This document shows, one piece after another, positions 14,946-20,980 of a stretch of DNA of 20,980 nucleotides. The notes beneath the pieces were generated by a model. The model saw only the letters and a list, made by a program, of their open reading frames with translations. It was not told where the DNA came from and did not search any database. The stretch's first letter is position 1; each line of letters starts with the position of its first letter. Both the position numbers and the translations under genes were made by a program. This stretch comes from Erysipelotrichaceae bacterium. GTDB lineage: Bacteria; Bacillota_I; Bacilli_A; Erysipelotrichales; Erysipelotrichaceae. The DNA lies in NCBI GenBank assembly GCA_003520745.1, contig DOUE01000036.1, positions 317 to 21,296 of the forward strand, given 5' to 3'.

Positions 14946-14959
14946 CCGTCTTTTTTTTT
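14925..14959 (+). terminator. Terminator overlapping the end of the RidA gene
   Basis: GACGGCT (14925-14931) pairs with AGCCGTC (14944-14950), followed by nine Ts. The 5' arm and loop encode the last residues of the Cys-rich tail, and the TAG stop (14943-14945) spans the start of the 3' arm. Confidence 0.85.
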
Positions 14960-14987
14960 AGGAACCGCACGTTCACTTCAAGGAAAA

Positions 14988-15003
14988 ACGCAATCGATTG
15001 CGT
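14988..15003. repeat. 16-bp perfect palindrome upstream of the ComK-like gene
   Basis: ACGCAATCGATTGCGT is identical on both strands. It lies between the RidA terminator and the ComK-like start, 11 bases before the GAGGTG site. It fits an operator for a dimeric regulator and is not the A/T-box type bound by Bacillus subtilis ComK. As RNA it would form a hairpin without a T-run. Confidence 0.55.
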
Positions 15004-15025
15004 AAGAGTCTGATGAGGTGACCCC

Positions 15026-15481
15026 ATGAATCCAAACGAAGTGCTCTATCTCCGCCCCACATCGACCGGTACCTTGATGGTGACGGAGCAACAAACCCTG
15101 CATATCCAAGAAAACGCACAGGATTATCTTGCGGGCTGGTGCCTGGCGCTGGGCAGCAGCCTACGCGGTAGCGCGGATGTCGTTCGACACCATCTCGACG
15201 TCAAACAGAAATTACCGGTCCTGGTGGACCCCACCGACCGGCTCTTGTTTTTCCCCACCTTGTCGAAGGAACATCCGGAGTGCGTCTGGATCAATTACGC
15301 GAAAATTCGTAAACTGAAGGCGTTGACGACGGGGACCCTGGTCGTCTTCGGCCAGCGGGAACTTGAAGTCGACATCGGCATCCGTTCGTTGCGGATGCAG
15401 GTGAGACGGTGCGAGAAACTGGTGAAAAGCATCGGGCAAACCCCGTATACGATGAAGAAAATGAAGATCGGCGAAAAATAA
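15026..15481 (+). CDS. ComK-family transcription regulator
   Basis: A 151-residue protein with the ComK family layout. WCLALGSSLRGS (about residues 38-49) corresponds to the SCRFFGSSYAGR core of Bacillus subtilis ComK. KLPVLVDPTDRLLFFPTLS matches the HKPPIMVDPSNQIFLFPTLS core. HPECVWINYAKIRKLKA matches the following RPQCGWISHVHVKEFKA, and the C-terminal part holds the SLRMQVRRCEKL helix. ComK switches on DNA-uptake genes in competent Bacillus. This homologue is shorter than the 192 residues of Bacillus ComK, mainly at the C-terminus, the region used for MecA-ClpCP turnover. GAGGTG precedes the ATG. The gene is 21 bases before the YitT-like gene. No uptake genes are in the window, so a role in competence is unproven. 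Confidence 0.8.
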   Translation: MNPNEVLYLRPTSTGTLMVTEQQTLHIQENAQDYLAGWCLALGSSLRGSADVVRHHLDVKQKLPVLVDPTDRLLFFPTLSKEHPECVWINYAKIRKLKALTTGTLVVFGQRELEVDIGIRSLRMQVRRCEKLVKSIGQTPYTMKKMKIGEK

Positions 15482-15502
15482 AACGGTCGAAGCGAGGTAG
15501 CG

Positions 15503-16363
15503 ATGGGTACGTTCAGAAAAAAAGATCTTAAGACCGGCTTGATGGTCGTCCTGTCCGCCTTGGTATATTCCTTTGCGATCAAAGGGTTCGTCCGGGCGGG
15601 TGAACTGTTCCCCGGCGGGTTCTCCGGCATCTCCGTCCTTTTCACCCGGTCGATGTCCGAATTCTTTTCCATCTCCATCCCGTTCGGGCTGGTTTACGGG
15701 CTTCTGAACATCGGTCCGACGCTTTTGGTGTACAAGGTCGTCGGCAAACGTTTCGCTGTGTTCAGCGTCTTGCATTACGTCCTGGTGTCGGTTTTCACTT
15801 CGGTCTTCCCCGTCATCGCACTGACCGGCGACATCTTTCTGATTTCGGTCTTCGGCGGGATCCTGGGTGGACTTGGCGTCTCCTTGGCGCTCAACGCCAA
15901 CGCCAGTACGGGAGGGACGGACTTCATCGCCATCTACGCCTCCAGTAAAGCCCGCGTCCCGGTCTGGACCTACATCATGTACGCCAATACGTTGGTGCTG
16001 GTGTTGGCGGGATACCTGTTCGGATGGGAGAAAGCCCTCTATTCGATCATCTACCAATTCTGCTCGACCTACGTCGTCTCGCAGCGCCACATGCGTTTCA
16101 AACTCAAGACGATCCACCTGGTCACCGCATTCCCCGACGAAGTGACCCGCAGCATCTATGCGTCGACCCGCCACGGCATCACGCGGATCTGGGGCGAAGG
16201 GGGTTATAGCCATCAGGAAAAATGCATGCTATATACGGTCGTCAACGCGTTCGAGGTCGACGATGTCATCGAAGCGGCCAAGAGCGCGGATCCCCGCGTA
16301 TTCATCAGTATTTCAGGCGCGGAGCGGGTCATCGGGAATTATTACCAGAAACCACTGGAATAG
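15503..16363 (+). CDS. YitT-family membrane protein
   Basis: A 286-residue protein of the YitT family (DUF161 repeats followed by DUF2179). About six hydrophobic segments occupy residues 10-185, with the characteristic PGGFSGISVLF and NASTGGTDFIAIY repeats. A soluble alpha/beta domain forms the C-terminal third (HLVTAFPDEVTRSIY, GEGGYSHQEKCMLYTVV, DPRVFISISGAERVIGNY). The transport substrate or role of the family is not established. GAGGTAG precedes the ATG. It sits directly after the ComK-like gene, probably co-transcribed. No hairpin terminator was seen after its stop, but the metK promoter begins within 3 bases. Confidence 0.9.
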   Translation: MGTFRKKDLKTGLMVVLSALVYSFAIKGFVRAGELFPGGFSGISVLFTRSMSEFFSISIPFGLVYGLLNIGPTLLVYKVVGKRFAVFSVLHYVLVSVFTSVFPVIALTGDIFLISVFGGILGGLGVSLALNANASTGGTDFIAIYASSKARVPVWTYIMYANTLVLVLAGYLFGWEKALYSIIYQFCSTYVVSQRHMRFKLKTIHLVTAFPDEVTRSIYASTRHGITRIWGEGGYSHQEKCMLYTVVNAFEVDDVIEAAKSADPRVFISISGAERVIGNYYQKPLE

Positions 16364-16365
16364 GC

Positions 16366-16393
16366 TTGCATTTTTCGCAAAACAGTGTAAAAT
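16366..16393 (+). promoter_or_regulatory. Promoter of the metK riboswitch transcript
   Basis: TTGCAT (16366-16371), a 16-base spacer and TAAAAT (16388-16393). Transcription would begin near 16400, right before the first strand of the riboswitch P1 stem. Confidence 0.7.
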
Positions 16394-16402
16394 ACAGATT
16401 GT

Positions 16403-16524
16403 CTTTTTATCAAGAGATGAGGTAGAGAGTTAGCTCGACGACCTCACGCCAACCTGCTTTGCAAGGTGGTTCCGCTAACGACGATAAGGGAGAAACTTAC
16501 GACACGTACACCTTCTCGTTTTTT
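16403..16524 (+). ncRNA. SAM-I riboswitch (S-box) controlling metK
   Basis: The aptamer core is readable: TTATCAAGAG after the P1 5' strand (16403-16411), GACGACCTCACGCCAACC in the P2/kink-turn region, AAGGTGGTTCC in P3, and GATAAGGG closing P1 (16483-16490). The loop of P2 carries GTTAGC (16429-16434), which is fully complementary to GCTAAC (16474-16479), replacing the usual CTGG/CCAG-type pseudoknot contact and so supporting the fold by covariation. A terminator follows directly. Known for the class: SAM binding holds P1 together, lets the terminator form and turns the gene off. Here the target, SAM synthetase, is the enzyme that makes the ligand. Confidence 0.92.
16490..16524 (+). terminator. 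Riboswitch expression-platform terminator
   Basis: GAGAA (16490-16494) pairs with TTCTC (16513-16517), with an inner TACG/CGTA stem separated by an internal loop. TTTTTT follows at 16519-16524. Its 5' arm overlaps the end of the P1 3' strand, as expected for a conditional terminator. Confidence 0.75.
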
Positions 16525-16568
16525 AGCGGAAGGTGTTTTCTTTGAAAGACAACATAGGAGGAACCCCC

Positions 16569-17660
16569 ATGAGAGAATATCTGTTCACATCGGAAAGCGT
16601 CACCGACGGCCATCCCGATAAAATCTGCGACCAGATCGCCGATTCCATCCTGGACGCAGCCCTGTCGCAGGATCCCTATTCCAAGATGGCTGTCGAAGCC
16701 ACCATCAAGGACGACTTGATTCTGGTCTATGGCGAAGCCAACACGAAGGCGACGATCGATTTCGAGAAAATCGCGAAAGACGTCATCCGCAGCATCGGCT
16801 ATAACGAAGAATACACCGTGATGGTGAAGGTCAACGGCCAATCCGCCGAGATTTTCAACGCGGTCACGGGACACGACGAAATCGCCGCCGGCGACCAAGG
16901 GATCATGTTCGGCTATGCCAGCAACGAGACCGAAAACTACATGCCTTTGGCGATCGATACGGCACATCGACTTTCCAAACGACTCAGCGATCTGAAATGG
17001 GAAGACAAGCGCATCCGTCCCGACGGTAAGACGCAGGTCACCGTCCTGTATCGCGACCATAAGCCGGTTTCGATCGACACGATCGTCGTCTCGACCCAGC
17101 ACAGCGCGGACTTGTCGCAGGAAGAACTCCACGAGATCGTCAAGACGCAAGTCATCGACCGCGTGGTCGATCCCAAATGGATCACCCCGGATACGAAATA
17201 CTTCATCAACCCATCGGGTTCCTTCATCGTCGGCGGATCGTTCGGCGATAGCGGAACCACCGGCCGCAAGATCGTCGTCGACACCTACGGCGGCATGGGA
17301 CGGATCGGAGGCGGCTGTTTCAGTTCGAAAGACCCCTCCAAAGTCGACCGCTCGGCGGCCTACTACTCCCGTTTCGTCGCCAAGAACCTGGTCGCGGCGA
17401 AACTCGCGGAACGCTGCGAAATCCAACTTTCCTACGCGATCGGGCAAACCCATCCGATTTCGATCATGATCGACACCTTCAACACCAACCTGGTCGAACT
17501 CGAGGAAATCTACGCCTGGGTCAAACGCAATTTCGACTTCAGCGTCGGCAACATCATCCGGGAACTCGACCTGTTGAAACCCATCTACCGCAAGACGGCC
17601 AACTTCGGCCACTTCGGTCGCGACGGGTTCAGCTGGGAAACCATCAAGACCACCAAGTAA
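16569..17660 (+). CDS. metK: S-adenosylmethionine synthetase
   Basis: A 363-residue MetK that forms SAM from methionine and ATP in the cytoplasm. Active-site motifs are present: GHPDKICDQIADSILDA at the N-terminus, GDQGIMFGYA, PDGKTQVTV, GDSGTTGRKIVVDTYGG and KDPSKVDRSAAY. It is shorter than the usual 380-400 residues, mainly in the segment before GDQG. The common HGGGAFSGKD block reads IGGGCFSSKD, so this is a divergent form with the catalytic lysines and arginine kept. The start is set by AGGAGG eight bases upstream of the ATG at 16569; an earlier in-frame TTG at 16533 lies just after the riboswitch terminator. Controlled by the SAM-I riboswitch. Confidence 0.96.
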   Translation: MREYLFTSESVTDGHPDKICDQIADSILDAALSQDPYSKMAVEATIKDDLILVYGEANTKATIDFEKIAKDVIRSIGYNEEYTVMVKVNGQSAEIFNAVTGHDEIAAGDQGIMFGYASNETENYMPLAIDTAHRLSKRLSDLKWEDKRIRPDGKTQVTVLYRDHKPVSIDTIVVSTQHSADLSQEELHEIVKTQVIDRVVDPKWITPDTKYFINPSGSFIVGGSFGDSGTTGRKIVVDTYGGMGRIGGGCFSSKDPSKVDRSAAYYSRFVAKNLVAAKLAERCEIQLSYAIGQTHPISIMIDTFNTNLVELEEIYAWVKRNFDFSVGNIIRELDLLKPIYRKTANFGHFGRDGFSWETIKTTK

Positions 17661-17681
17661 CGGGAAACCGTTGCTTTTTTT
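17659..17681 (+). terminator. Terminator after metK
   Basis: AACGG-GAAA-CCGTT (17659-17672) with a GNRA tetraloop, followed by GC and seven Ts. The 5' arm overlaps the metK stop. Confidence 0.8.
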
Positions 17682-17692
17682 ATGCGTTTCGC

Positions 17693-17721
17693 TTTACAGA
17701 AAAAGATGGATATGCAATACT
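17693..17721 (+). promoter_or_regulatory. Promoter of the MarR-efflux operon
   Basis: TTTACA (17693-17698), a 17-base spacer and AATACT (17716-17721) with an upstream TG (extended -10). Transcription would begin near 17728, exactly where the palindromic operator candidate starts. Confidence 0.65.
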
Positions 17722-17727
17722 TAATTC

Positions 17728-17751
17728 ACTTAACTATTAAGCATCTTAAGT
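17728..17751. promoter_or_regulatory. Candidate MarR operator, nested palindromes
   Basis: CTTAA-CTA-TTAAG (17729-17741) is an inverted repeat of MarR operator size. The outer arms ACTTAA (17728-17733) and TTAAGT (17746-17751) make a second one. Both cover the predicted transcription start, so bound regulator would block the promoter. By position the likely binder is the MarR protein encoded 13 bases downstream. Confidence 0.6.
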
Positions 17752-17763
17752 AAAAGGAGGAAT

Positions 17764-18234
17764 ATGGAAAACAGCCTCAAACAAAAGAAAATCTGCGACT
17801 TGATCGCCTCGATGGAGAGGATGCGCAGGGCGCAGAAAACGATGCGCAGCAAGCATACTCACGACGGACCGATCTTTCCCTTGATCGAGTTCGCCAACGC
17901 CTGCGGGGACGATTCGGTCCCCATCAGTAAACTGGCGGAAGTCTTCGGGGTCTCCGCCGCCGCGGCGACCCAGTTCATCACGAAGATGTCGATGCACGGC
18001 TATGTGGTGAGGGAGGAGAACCCGCAGGACCGGCGCCAGGTCATGGTCCGCATTTCCGAAAAAGGGAAAGCGACCGTCAAGGAAGCGCAGGCCGAATTCA
18101 TGGAAACGATGAGCGGTCTGTTGGATTATCTGGGTGAAGAAGACAGTCTTAAAATGAATGCGATCATCGAAAAGATCGCGGAATATTTCAACCAAGGAAA
18201 GCAAGAACAACATGAAAAAGAAAACAAAGCGTAG
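17764..18234 (+). CDS. MarR-family regulator of the adjacent efflux operon
   Basis: A 156-residue winged-helix repressor-type protein. Helix-turn-helix residues about 58-82 (ISKLAEVFGVSAAAATQFITKM) precede the wing with the family signature ENPQDRRQVMVRISEKG. The flanking helices form the dimer interface. It is the first gene of a cassette with an adaptor, an ABC ATPase and a MacB-type permease, a common arrangement in which MarR represses its own export operon until a drug or peptide is sensed. AAAGGAGGA precedes the ATG. Its end overlaps the adaptor gene by 23 bases. Regulation is inferred from the palindrome at 17728-17751. Confidence 0.9.
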   Translation: MENSLKQKKICDLIASMERMRRAQKTMRSKHTHDGPIFPLIEFANACGDDSVPISKLAEVFGVSAAAATQFITKMSMHGYVVREENPQDRRQVMVRISEKGKATVKEAQAEFMETMSGLLDYLGEEDSLKMNAIIEKIAEYFNQGKQEQHEKENKA

Positions 18235-19096
18235 AATCATTTGGTTAGTCGTCGTCGCGGTCATCATCAGCGCGGGGTTTTTACTGCTGAATAACTTCCG
18301 CAACAATTCAATGAAAAAATTAATCGAGGAAAGCACGCTCGTCACCGTGGAAAAAGGCGAACTGATCCTTTACAGCGTCGCGAAAGGGAAGATCACCTCG
18401 GCGGATACGTCGGAAGTGAAATTCGAAGGCAGCCTCAAAGACAACTACGTCAAGGTCGGGGACGTGGTGACGAAGGATTTCAAGCTCGGGCAGTACAAGA
18501 ACGCGATGCAACAGGTGTTCAACCTGCGTGCGAAGATCGACGGGATCGTGATCCAGGTCGCCAACAACGCGATGCCTTCCTATGTCGTCGCCAACCCGGA
18601 TAAGCTCCAGATGGAAGTCCAGATTTCCGAAAAGGACATCGCGAAGATCAGCGTCGGGCAGAAGTCCAAGGTGTTCATCGACGCCCTGAACCTGACCGTG
18701 GAAGGCACCGTCAGCAAGATCAGCCTGATCGGCAACACCTCCACCGATTTCACCACGTACACGGTCACCGTCGCCTTCGACAAAGGCGCCAACCCGATTT
18801 TCCTGGGGATGACCGGCAGCGCCAAGATCGAAACCTTGGTCAAGAAAGACATTTATCTTGTACCGGTCGAAGCCCTGATCCAAAGCGGAGGGAAAATCAA
18901 CCTCCTGAGTTCGGAATGGTTCGACAACATGAACAAACCTGAAAAAGACTACTATCTTGAGGTCACCGTCGGTAGCGCGGACATCGACGTCGCGGAAGTG
19001 AGCGCCGAAGGGTTGGAAGGCTTTGAAGCCGTCATCCTGCCGGAATCGACGTCCTTCACCGGTTTCGGGGGTCTCCGCAATGCTGACGCTGAGTAA
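18212..19096 (+). CDS. Membrane-fusion/adaptor protein of an ABC exporter (MacA/YknX-like)
   Basis: A 294-residue HlyD/MacA-type adaptor. A basic start (MKKKTKRR) and a membrane segment (about residues 9-27) anchor it. The first lipoyl half (VTVEKGELILYSVAKGKIT, NYVKVGDVVTKDFKLGQ) and second half (LRAKIDGIVIQVANN) are present. A beta-barrel domain follows (PDKLQMEVQISEKDIAKISVGQKSKVF, LVPVEALI). Only about ten residues separate the lipoyl halves, so the long coiled-coil hairpin of MacA is missing. ATG 18212 is chosen because a start at 18158 would lie deep in the MarR gene without a binding site; AAGGAAAG lies about 11 bases upstream. It overlaps the ATPase gene by 17 bases. Confidence 0.85.
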   Translation: MKKKTKRRIIWLVVVAVIISAGFLLLNNFRNNSMKKLIEESTLVTVEKGELILYSVAKGKITSADTSEVKFEGSLKDNYVKVGDVVTKDFKLGQYKNAMQQVFNLRAKIDGIVIQVANNAMPSYVVANPDKLQMEVQISEKDIAKISVGQKSKVFIDALNLTVEGTVSKISLIGNTSTDFTTYTVTVAFDKGANPIFLGMTGSAKIETLVKKDIYLVPVEALIQSGGKINLLSSEWFDNMNKPEKDYYLEVTVGSADIDVAEVSAEGLEGFEAVILPESTSFTGFGGLRNADAE

Positions 19097-19769
19097 CGTC
19101 ACCAAGCACTACAAGATGGGTGATTCCGTCGTCCGTGCCTTGGACGGGATCAGCCTTACCATCGACGAAGGGGATTTCACCGCCATCGTCGGGCCTTCGG
19201 GAAGCGGGAAGTCCACGCTGATGAACATCATCGGGTGTTTGGACATCGTGACCGACGGCGAATACGTCCTCAACCAGATCCCAATTAAAAAATACGAAGA
19301 AGACGAACTGGCGGAAATCCGCAACAAGCAGATCGGGTTCGTTTTCCAGCAGTTCAACCTGTTGCCTTCCTTCAGCGCCCTGGAGAACGTCATGATGCCC
19401 ATGACCTATGCCCGCGTCCCCAAGAAACAACGCGAGAAAATCGCCGCCGAGATCTTGACGAAAGTCGGATTGGGCGATCGGATGGACCATAAACCCACCG
19501 AATTGTCCGGCGGACAGCAGCAGCGCGTTTCTATCGCCCGCGCCTTGGCGAACAACCCGGCGATCATCCTGGCCGACGAACCGACCGGGGCGTTGGACCA
19601 AAAGACCGGCAAGGAAGTGCTCGACCTTTTAACCCAACTCAACAAGCAGGGGAAGACCGTCATCGTCATCACCCACGACGTCGGGGTCGCCGCCTACGCC
19701 TCGCGCATCCTGACGATCCGCGACGGCAAGATCGTCGACGACTCGCGCAAGGAGGCCGACCATGTTTAA
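19080..19769 (+). CDS. ABC transporter ATP-binding protein, MacB/LolD type
   Basis: A 229-residue ATPase that powers the permease encoded next to it. Walker A GPSGSGKST (38-46), Q-loop at FQQFNLL, signature LSGGQQQR (142-149), Walker B IILADEPT (162-169) and the switch His in VITHD (H199) are all intact. The sequence and length match the MacB/LolD/FtsE subfamily. The start at 19080 is in the end of the adaptor gene and gives the standard MLTLSNVTKHY beginning. The 8-base overlap with the permease gene shows tight coupling. Confidence 0.95.
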   Translation: MLTLSNVTKHYKMGDSVVRALDGISLTIDEGDFTAIVGPSGSGKSTLMNIIGCLDIVTDGEYVLNQIPIKKYEEDELAEIRNKQIGFVFQQFNLLPSFSALENVMMPMTYARVPKKQREKIAAEILTKVGLGDRMDHKPTELSGGQQQRVSIARALANNPAIILADEPTGALDQKTGKEVLDLLTQLNKQGKTVIVITHDVGVAAYASRILTIRDGKIVDDSRKEADHV

Positions 19770-20925
19770 GGAATATTTCTCGATCGCCTGGCGTTCGGTG
19801 GTCGCCCATAAAATCCGTGCCTTGCTTACGACCTTAGGCGTCGTCATCGGCGTATCTTCGGTCATTCTGCTTCTATCGCTGGGCAACTCCGCCAAGGCGG
19901 AAGCGGCGAACCAGATCCGCGCCATCGGCAGCAATCTGATCATCGTCCGGGTCACCGACCGCAACGGGGTGCTTCCGACCATCTGGTTGGATGAACTCAA
20001 AGACAGCGGGAAGTTGGCCGCCTACAGTGAAATCATCTCCGGGAATACGTCCTATGTCGTCAACGGGCAGAACTTCGACGTTTCCGTCAGCGGCGTGAAC
20101 CAGGATTACGGCTTCGTTTCCAGTCTTGAATTGACGAAGGGTCGCTTCCTCTCTCAAATCGACATCGACAATAACCTGCCGGTCGTCGTCATCGGACCCA
20201 AGGTCGCCGAAAAACTCTTTCCCTTGAAAGATGCGATTGGGGAGACGATGGTCATCCAGGGCGTGCAGTTCCGCGTCATCGGGATCTTGACGGAGCGGGG
20301 GACCAACTTCAACGGCGATCTCGACGCGACCGCCTACATCCCCATCGACTTCGCCGGAACGCTCTATCCCTATCGTTTGAATTCGAAGACCTATTACCTC
20401 GCCAGCGAAACGGAAGACACGGTCGCGACGTCGATGCGTAAAATCGAGTCCTATCTGACCTCCGTCCTGCCTTCCGCCAACGAGTTCAACGTCTTTAGCC
20501 AATCGCAGATCCTGGGCGTCATGAACACCCTCATGGGCTTACTGACAACCCTCTTGGCGGGGATCGCCTCCATTTCCTTGATCGTCGGGGGCATCGGGAT
20601 TATGAACATCATGTTGGTGACCGTCCGTGAACGGACCCGCGAAATCGGGGTGCGTAAAGCGCTGGGCGCCAAGCGCTCCCAGATCATGATCCAGTTCCTC
20701 ATCGAAGCGGTCATCATCACCACCCTGGGCGGTTTGATCGGATTGGGCGTCAGCTATGTCGGCGCCGCCATCATCCAGTACCTCTCCGACTTCAAAGTCA
20801 CGGTCGGCTTGGATTCGGTCTTCCTCTCCCTGATCTTCTCGATCACCATCGGCGTCGTCTTCGGGATCTATCCCGCCAACAAGGCGTCGCAGTTGGAACC
20901 GGTCGACGCGCTTCGCTACGAATAA
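19762..20925 (+). CDS. MacB-type ABC transporter permease
   Basis: A 387-residue permease of the MacB/FtsX superfamily. A cytoplasmic N-terminal helix (EYFSIAWRSVVAHKIRALLTTLGVVIG) leads into membrane segment 1 (about 20-42). An extracytoplasmic MacB_PCD-type domain fills about 45-265 (LTKGRFLSQIDIDNNLPVVVIG; RVIGIL). Three C-terminal segments lie near 268-292, 314-340 and 355-378, with the coupling motif VRERTREIGVRKALGAKR between them. The family exports peptides, lipoproteins or macrolides by mechanotransmission; in Gram-positive bacteria, antimicrobial peptide or envelope stress roles are usual. The substrate is not predictable. The gene ends the operon and a strong terminator follows. 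Confidence 0.94.
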   Translation: MFKEYFSIAWRSVVAHKIRALLTTLGVVIGVSSVILLLSLGNSAKAEAANQIRAIGSNLIIVRVTDRNGVLPTIWLDELKDSGKLAAYSEIISGNTSYVVNGQNFDVSVSGVNQDYGFVSSLELTKGRFLSQIDIDNNLPVVVIGPKVAEKLFPLKDAIGETMVIQGVQFRVIGILTERGTNFNGDLDATAYIPIDFAGTLYPYRLNSKTYYLASETEDTVATSMRKIESYLTSVLPSANEFNVFSQSQILGVMNTLMGLLTTLLAGIASISLIVGGIGIMNIMLVTVRERTREIGVRKALGAKRSQIMIQFLIEAVIITTLGGLIGLGVSYVGAAIIQYLSDFKVTVGLDSVFLSLIFSITIGVVFGIYPANKASQLEPVDALRYE

Positions 20926-20929
20926 AAGA

Positions 20930-20956
20930 AATCCGCAACCCACGTTGCGGATTTTT
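20930..20956 (+). terminator. Terminator of the efflux operon
   Basis: AATCCGCAAC (20930-20939) and GTTGCGGATT (20944-20953) form a perfect 10-bp stem with a CCAC loop, followed by Ts to 20956. A bare -10-like TATAAG appears in the last 20 bases, perhaps the next promoter, but the window ends. Confidence 0.9.
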
Positions 20957-20980
20957 AGTGCTAGTATAAGATAACGTGTG

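Noticed and set aside
14641..14961. Ala/Lys-rich, histone-H1-like open frame over the end of the RidA gene
   Set aside because: It has no ribosome-binding site, its first half is an Arg/Ser-rich shadow of the RidA domain, it runs through the poly-T of the terminator, and its codon use is worse than the Cys-rich frame. Kept only as a note on the repeat.
15212..16213. Long minus-strand open frame (333 codons) opposite the ComK-like and YitT genes
   Set aside because: It crosses two convincing plus-strand genes, is rich in Asp, Arg, Gln and His as expected of a mirror frame in this codon usage, and shows no family motif.
16411..16490. Lysine riboswitch suggested by the GATGAGGTAGAG run
   Set aside because: The rest of the lysine-box core is missing, while the SAM-I core (ATCAAGAG, CCAACC, AAGGTG..TTCC, P1 closing strand) and the downstream metK all fit SAM-I.
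16497..17612. Long minus-strand open frame opposite metK
   Set aside because: A mirror frame of a G+C-rich gene; metK carries every family motif, and the mirror frame would run through the riboswitch terminator.

Overview
The window reads as the chromosome of an anaerobic Gram-positive-type bacterium (Bacillota, Bacilli in the broad sense). Evidence: the tail of a bifurcating [FeFe]-hydrogenase operon, an infC-rpmI-rplT operon behind an L20-type attenuator leader, a SAM-I riboswitch before metK, a ComK-family protein, a FabT-like MarR protein, a Lit-type lipoprotein transacylase and strong GGAGG ribosome-binding sites. UGA is used as a normal stop, so this is not the Mycoplasma code. Most of the window is G+C-rich with uniform codon use. 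The stretch at about 2130-4870 is strikingly A+T-rich and looks acquired. The genus cannot be named from this sequence.

Layout. 1-2130: 3' end of hydB (NuoF-like) and complete hydA, closed by a terminator. 2130-4870: A+T-rich island with a decayed IS3-family transposase, a secreted papain-like cysteine peptidase homologue and a translationally coupled membrane-anchored protein of unknown function. 4904-6601 (minus): proS. 6734-8484: promoter, leader with attenuator, infC (apparent AUA start), rpmI, rplT and a FabT-like MarR gene. 8542-9369 (minus): choline-kinase-like phosphotransferase. 9442-14138: tight six-gene operon of radical SAM protein, rdgB, lit-like gene, TraX-like gene, trmL and a membrane protein. 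14144-14959: a promoter drives a 48-residue membrane peptide and a RidA protein with a 14-cysteine tail, whose stop lies inside the terminator. 15026-16363: ComK-like regulator and YitT-family membrane protein. 16366-17681: SAM-I riboswitch and metK. 17693-20956: MarR regulator with palindromic operator candidate, adaptor, ABC ATPase and MacB-type permease, then a terminator.

How the parts work together. HydAB reoxidises NADH and ferredoxin with H2 release. The infC operon and metK are each controlled by RNA attenuation. The MarR-adaptor-MacB cassette is a typical self-regulated export operon. The least explained items are the Cys-rich RidA with its small membrane partner, the ComK homologue behind a 16-bp perfect palindrome, and the A+T-rich peptidase pair.
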